From: Clytia hemisphaerica
Lineage: Eukaryota; Cnidaria; Hydrozoa; Leptothecata; Clytiidae
DNA length: 64,000 nt
Direction: 5' to 3'
Assembly: GCA_902728285.1 (NCBI GenBank)
Contig: CACVBU010000408.1
Location: 379,878 to 443,877 of the forward strand
Positions 58,816-64,000 of this stretch are shown one piece after another. Below the pieces are notes generated by a model. It did no database searches. It saw only the letters and a list, made by a program, of their open reading frames with translations, and was not told the DNA's origin. The position numbers and the translations under genes were made by a program. Positions within the stretch are counted from its first letter, which is position 1, and each line of letters opens with the position of its first letter.

Positions 58816-61800
58816 TTCAAACAGGTAGAACTTTGAACATTTTTTCTCAACTCCACCAACAATGTAGTCAAACAACCATGGTGCTAAAAAGGTTGGTGCT
58901 GGGCCATGGTTACAACAATTGAAGAAGCGAACAAGTGACCAATGGATTTAACTTTACCGTCCACACTAGAGTGACTACTGGTCAGCAGTGGTTCCATAGC
59001 ATTTATCCACACCACAAAAGTATTCTTGTTTCACCTCTTTTAGGGCCTCTAAATAATGAAATAAAACAGAATAGCTAAGAACAAAATGATCATTTTTAAA
59101 GAAGACACCCTGTTGAATTATTACTCTTAGTTTCCCAATAAACCCAAATAAAAACCCAAAAATGAGGTAAATTTAGGCTTAAACCAGGCTTTTTGAGCAA
59201 AATAAGGAACCTTCTCTTTGACAGCTGAAAATATTCTTAAAAAATAAAAACGGGGGGGGGGGTCCTAATAAGGTCCGAGGGTTGGAAATTTTTTGATAAC
59301 GTTTATTTTGGAACTAAGAGTATATTGACTTCAGTAGAATAATCATTGTGTTTTTCTGCTGGAGTAAATAATTATCCAACAGGGCGTCATTTAAAAATGG
59401 TCTAGACGGGAAATTTTTAAAAGAGAAACCAAACCTGTCTCAAATAGACCTTTCCGATAAAACTGTGGCCATATGAGAAGTAGACAAAATAGTAACTGTT
59501 GCAGGAGGGGTCAACATTTATAATACCAACCCATAGCCCAAAAACCTGACTTTGACATTTGAGCTAAGTTAACACCACTACCCAAAAATTGGTATCAATA
59601 CCAATTTGAAAATCACAATTTTCAAAAAAAAGGGGGAACCACCCTGACACCACCCCTTAATTTGGTATCCATACCATACCAACATGACTTTTTGGATTTG
59701 AACAAAATACCAATCAGACAAATTTGATTTTGTAACATTTAAGGGGACCCTGGCCCCCATTATGGCATTATCTGCACAAACACGGTACCAAAAACTAACA
59801 ATTTTAAATGCTAGCTAAATACATCTAAACATGCTATATAGACTTTTTCCTGAAAATGTCATATGCTAAATAGACTGAAAACAAACCCAATGGAGAAGTT
59901 TTATTATTAGTACCATAATTTTAGCTAAATCAATCTGAATCAATATGATCTGAATAATTGATTTGCAAAATATTTACTTACTTACTTAAGTAATTATTAG
60001 TACCATAATTTTTGGAACAGAATAGAATCGATCATTACCAAATGATATCACAGAAAAAATGTTTTTGCTTCAGGCTTGATCAAAATTAAATTTGAAAATA
60101 TTGAAAAAAAGTCCAAATAAACAAATTTCTATGTCATTTTAGTTAAACATTATACGCAAAAGCTAAAACCATCCAATTGAAACCTGTTTAAAACTGATAT
60201 GCACTTCAGACTGATTTGATAAAATTTTCGTGATATTTTCTAGCTAAGGACAAAAAATAGGAAAGTTTATATGCTGTCCTTTTGATATGGATACCAACTT
60301 TTGGGACCATATTATTTTTGGTATCAATACCAACTGAACTTTTCAAAACTTTTAAAGGAAAAAGACACCACCACCCGCCGGCTATGGGTCTGGTATCTGA
60401 TGTTCACCCCCCAACTTTGCTAGGAGAGTACCGTTGTTAATCGGCATTACTATAATAAGCCAGGGTAACTTTCATCACCTCCAGACCACAATATTTTCTG
60501 GTCCCCAATTTATTAAGGCCAGAAGTTATATCATAACTTGTTGTTATTCTAGCTTGTAAAATGTACAAATCACAGACCAGACTGCTAATTGGTGATCGAT
60601 GAAAGTTACCTAGCTCATTTTATGAAACTAATTGAACCTGATTGACGGTAGCCATCCCAATCTGAAACGACTTGCCTATGTCTCATTGGCTGCGATCCTT
60701 AGCAATATTTGTCAACTTTTTAATAGGGCTGGCTGCAGCATTATTGGAAAGGTCTATAAGTACCTACCCACCCAGAATACTACTACTAAAATTCTCATAT
60801 GTACCTGTGTAAAACTCTCTGCTGACACCGCCACCTTCATCCCTACCAACTTCTCCAGCAAATTTGATACATAATTTTGCAGCTATTCTGTCCCTCCAAG
60901 GTTTTTTGAAATGATTATGAAAGTCTTTGAAACAGCTTCCTCTGAATACAATTAAGTTTATACTTTCATTATCCTTAACTTCAATGCTATTGATGTGGTT
61001 TGTACTATTTCACGTACCTCTTCTGACTGTAATACTCTTCCTGTTCCTTGAGTCTCTTCTCTGGGTTCTGTTTGCATTTGTTCCATCATTGCTTCCTCGT
61101 TATAAGATGTAAATGTTTCTTCATCATCAATTATTATGGGCATGTTTGGGGCATTATTGGCACACTCATCAGCATGTGTTTCTATATCCATTAATGAAAA
61201 AGTGTTCTACAAGTAGGACATGGATAATTTTTTTCAGTGAGGTTGTTTTCGCCTCTGCATCAGCATTTATGACACCACATCATCTTTAACTTCAATTCTT
61301 TTGGGAAACAATCGTGATATTCTCAATATTCTCATCATCTGAATCTGAAGCCTTGTCTGCAGCGTTGGAATTAAAATAATCATCTATTTTCTTGTCTTCT
61401 CTTCTTGTTTTTCAAGATACGTTTTAGGAACATTATCACTCATGAAGTCTACCTCAAGGCATAAGTATAGTTTTACCCTTTCATACGACGGTTCCTTGAG
61501 AAATCTTTATACTTTTTGACAGTAAAAGTTTCTTCAGATGATGGTATTTTGTCAACAATTTTTTCGTCAGGATACAAAAGAAGGTAGTCATCACTTCCAC
61601 AGAAGTATTGGTCTAGAGATGAGTGCTTCTCTATAGCTAGTTTGAAAACAATATCAGCTGAATCTGAACGACTTACGGATAAATTGGCCCAATTCCCTCT
61701 TTGTTTTTTGAGGACACCTTTGTCTCTGACCATTAGCCCAACTTTAATGGTCACTTTATCAGTTCTCTCCTTTGTTGATTTTGTTGAAGTAGATTGTTTG

Positions 61801-62094
61801 GATTGTTTGTTATTGTTCTTTTTTGAAATCAGTTCTGTGCGTTGTTTAGTTTTGGCTGCCTGGAATTGTTTGAGATTGAGAGTTGTGCTACTGGAAGCAC
61901 TTTCACAGGATTCATCACACTTTCCTTTATTCCCACAATCCATACAATACTTCAACAATCCATGTCCACAAGAACCACAAAAGCGCTTGTCAGGCACCAT
62001 TGACTGACACTGCTTACACTTCACCTTTCCTGCTTCCGCCATTTTGAAAATTTGGGATAACCTTCCGCTCGCTTCGCTACTGGCTACGGGATTT

Positions 62095-62280
62095 TTTTGG
62101 CTATCCGATTTTTTATTTTGTATTGATTTTTTTATTTTGTAATTAATTTTTTTTATTTTGTATTTGAATTTTTTATTTTGTATTTGATTTTTATTTTGTA
62201 TTTTAATTTTTATTTTGTATTTTAATTTTTTATTTTGTATTTGAATTTTTTATTTTGAATGTCCCTCCTCGGCCACCGTA
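62095..62280. repeat. Outer TIR and subterminal repeat (right arm)
   Basis: Mirror of 41412-41592: ttttttattttgtatttgaa units, then CCTCCTCGGCCACCGTA ending at 62280, followed by TAGTAT. Confidence 0.9.
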
Positions 62281-64000
62281 TAGTATAGTTGTTCGTCTGC
62301 AAATTTTCAATTTTTCAAGATTAAAGTTTGTCCAAAGAGGGAAGTACATACTTAACTTGATTAGCGAGTAGGAAAAAAAGATATAAAAGGATGAAATGGG
62401 GAAAATACAATGTCATTTAATTGCGTTTCAATTTTCGCAAGATTTTATTTGTACGATTGGAAATTTACAAAACTTCCACGTGGACTTACTTTTTCGAATC
62501 AACCTATTACCTCAGTCAACCTATTATGGTATAGTTTGGAAAGGGCCACTAACCCCTCTTAGTCTAGAGCAACCCCCCCCCCTACTGGTACTGCCTTTCA
62601 AAATTTGATGCAACCCCCCCCCCTCCAACTTTCAATGTAATATTCACCAACCACCACTCTTTAGTAATTCAAATTATAGCATATTCACTTGCATTTGAGT
62701 CTATTCTCAGAATTCCCTTGAAAAAATTGTTTGAAGTAGATTGTCATGGTGTCCTCCAGGTTTTCAGGTCCCCCCATCTGGGGCCCAAAACCCCCATTTG
62801 GTCTCCTCCCCCACCTGCCCTTTTTCCGGGATCCCCCCCATTAGAAGAAATATTTGCGTCCAACCGATTCACTATATTTTGAATAATAACTTAAACAAAA
62901 ATAACAATTTCCTGCAGTGAACACACAAATGGATGAAATATAGACACATTTTTAATCATCTATTGAAATATTATACCTAGTTTTTGCTCTTTCTCCCCCA
63001 ACTTCTTATAAAATTTCCTGAAAGCCCCCATCAAGGTTAAAACATTCACCCCCCTCCTTGAACCAATACGTTCAAATCCGGATGTTTTCAGAATTATATT
63101 TTGCCATTTAGATATACAGCTTTGGTCGTATGAAATGTTCATTGAATGCTTACGTGTTGATTTTGCTGAAGACGGATCGATGTCAAACAGTTTCAGAAAT
63201 TTTAATAATTAGCTGCATCAAATAAATACCTTGCTATACATAACTCCTAACTGGGATTCACGATCCAATTCAACAGGTAGAACTTTGAACATTTTCTCAA
63301 CTCCACCAACAATGTAGTCAAACAACCATGGTGCTAAAAAGTTGGTGCTGGGCCATGGTTACAAATTGAAGAAGCGAACAAGTGACCAATGGATTTAACT
63401 TTTCCGTCCACAATAGAGTGACTACTGGTCAGCAGTGGTTCCATAGCATTATCCACACCACAAAAGTAGTCTTGTTTCACCTCTTTTAGGGCCTCTAAAT
63501 AATGAAATAAAACAGAATAGCTAAGAACAAAAATGATCATTGTTTAAAGAAGACACCCTGTTGAATTATTACTCTTAGTTTCCAAATAAACCCAAATAAA
63601 AACCCAAAAATGAGGTAAATTTAGGCTTAAACCAGGCTTTTTTGAGCAAAATAAGGAACCTTCTCTTTGACAGCTGAAAATATTCTTAAAAATTAATAAA
63701 CGGGGGGGGGGTCCTAATAAGGTCCGAGGGTTGGAAAATTTTTGAATAACGTTTATTTGGAACCTAAGAGTATATTGACTTCAGTAGAATAATCATTGTG
63801 TTTTTCTGCTGGAGTAAATAATTATCCAACAGGGCGTCATCTTTAAAAATGGTCTAGACGGGAAATTTTAAAAGAGAAACCAAACCTGTCTCAAATAGAC
63901 CTTTCCGATAAAACTGTGGCCATATTGAGAAGTAGACAAAATAGTAACTGTTGCAGGAGGGGTCAACATTTATAATACCAACCCATAGCCCAAAAACCTG
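62281..64000 (-). pseudogene. Partial element copy at the right edge: HECT intron 2 and exon 2
   Basis: Near-identical direct repeat of 57706 to about 59530. It holds the intron-2 end at TAGTAT, the antisense exon-4 fragment (about 63055-63197), exon 2 (about 63248-63500, reading KEVKQDYFCGVDNAMEPLL) and the start of intron 1. It runs off the window, so the rest of this older copy, including its exon 1, should lie to the right. Confidence 0.88.

Larger units (their letters stand above)
54798..62042 (-). pseudogene. Right-arm HECT ligase gene copy, frameshifted
   Basis: Mirror of 41654-48828 with the same five exons. Exon 5 (54798 to about 55066), with the catalytic LPEASTC, and exon 4 (about 55427-55699) are open. 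Exon 1 is broken: the frame from 62042 is lost near 61500, and small deletions near 61200, 61260 and 61320 remove single or paired bases, one inside the UBZ-like finger. Exon 2 (about 58790-59050) has small indels, and a 117-bp tandem duplication covers its end and the donor (about 58577-58815). It is therefore non-functional as written. The damage is mostly one-base indels, so poorer consensus quality in this arm is an alternative to decay. Confidence 0.88.
50930..62280. mobile_element. TIR-to-TIR DNA transposon: DDE transposase + HECT ligase
   Basis: An 11.35-kb unit bounded by TACGGTGGCCGAGGAGG at 50930 and its complement ending at 62280. Each end has a subterminal array of tacaaaataaaaa units. 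It encodes an integrase-like transposase reading right (51342-52573) and a HECT gene reading left (62042-54798, damaged). It contains a Penelope insertion and a 145-bp MITE. The right-hand target is ATACTA/TAGTAT; the left flank GATTAC is the end of the inverted left arm. The 6-bp target, rve-type transposase and TACSGTGGC ends suggest the IS3EU-like group, a name given from memory that needs a repeat-library search. Confidence 0.75.
40333..63336. repeat. Giant inverted repeat (arms ~10.6 kb, loop 1.8 kb)
   Basis: Left arm 40333-50929 is the reverse complement of right arm 52716 to about 63336; paired coordinates sum to roughly 103,640-103,695 throughout. The loop 50930-52715 is single-copy and starts with the first base of the transposon TIR. 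Both arms carry the HECT gene, a Penelope-like insertion, a 145-bp MITE, the outer TIR and a flank from another element copy. Differences between arms are mostly one-base indels, plus a 14-bp deletion in the Penelope element and a 117-bp tandem duplication in the right arm. At the left limit the sequence changes to unrelated DNA after tgcaggtg; the right flank continues as element sequence to the window edge. Confidence 0.95.

Noticed and set aside
40333-63336. Very long TIRs of a Maverick/Polinton-like giant transposon
   Set aside because: No polymerase B, ATPase, protease or capsid genes. The real TIRs are short and internal to the arms, and the palindrome extends past them into flanking element sequence.

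Overview
This is a transposon-rich stretch of an AT-rich eukaryotic nuclear genome, most likely an invertebrate animal. The evidence is a spliced host gene with GT-AG introns, APE-type LINEs, a Penelope-like element, hAT-like, TA- and TTAA-target MITEs, and a vertebrate/cnidarian-type cytochrome b561. The species cannot be named from the sequence alone. Only one convincing host gene is present: a four-exon, minus-strand cytochrome b561 (31634-35421). Its introns and flanks are packed with MITEs, a SINE-like stretch and an ORF1-only LINE.

Layout. 1-540 is non-repetitive sequence with a short (GCGTCA)n tract. 545-13795 is a tandem satellite of about 178-bp monomers (roughly 65 copies, with higher-order periodicity), split at 9690-11400 by a 5'-truncated poly-A LINE. 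A longer, frameshifted copy of the same LINE (about 15691-23448; ORF1, endonuclease and RT) is itself split by a 3.39-kb non-coding transposon (19638-23026). That transposon has 6-bp target duplications and dense terminal arrays of NotI-like GCGGCCGC motifs. 23564-25987 is a 2.4-kb hAT-like non-autonomous element (8-bp TSD) made of dyad-symmetric arrays. 27450-38053 holds the b561 gene between inverted pairs of MITEs; one MITE carries a nested relative of the 23.5-kb element.

From 40333 to the right edge lies a giant inverted repeat (arms about 10.6 kb, loop 50930-52715). It contains a DNA transposon family with terminal TACGGTGGCCGAGG, a 6-bp TSD and subterminal AT-rich tandem repeats. It encodes an IS3/retroviral-integrase-like DDE transposase (loop) and a five-exon, 725-residue HECT ubiquitin ligase (intact in the left arm, frameshifted in the right). 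Read outward, 50930-62280 is a complete TIR-to-TIR element (transposase rightward, HECT leftward). The left arm is an inverted copy of its HECT half that abuts the transposase-side TIR exactly at its first base. This is what is expected if one end of the element inserted into its sister copy. The outer flanks on both sides are parts of yet another copy of the same element, and the unoccupied version of that target site is also present in the window.

How the parts work together: the DDE transposase would act on the TACSGTGGC ends. The HECT ligase, carrying N-terminal zinc ribbons and a UBZ-like finger, is an accessory protein of unknown role. A dead Penelope-like insertion with a hammerhead-ribozyme-like motif and a short MITE lie in the transposon and were duplicated with it. 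The numerous single-base indels in homopolymer-like runs may be decay or residual long-read errors.
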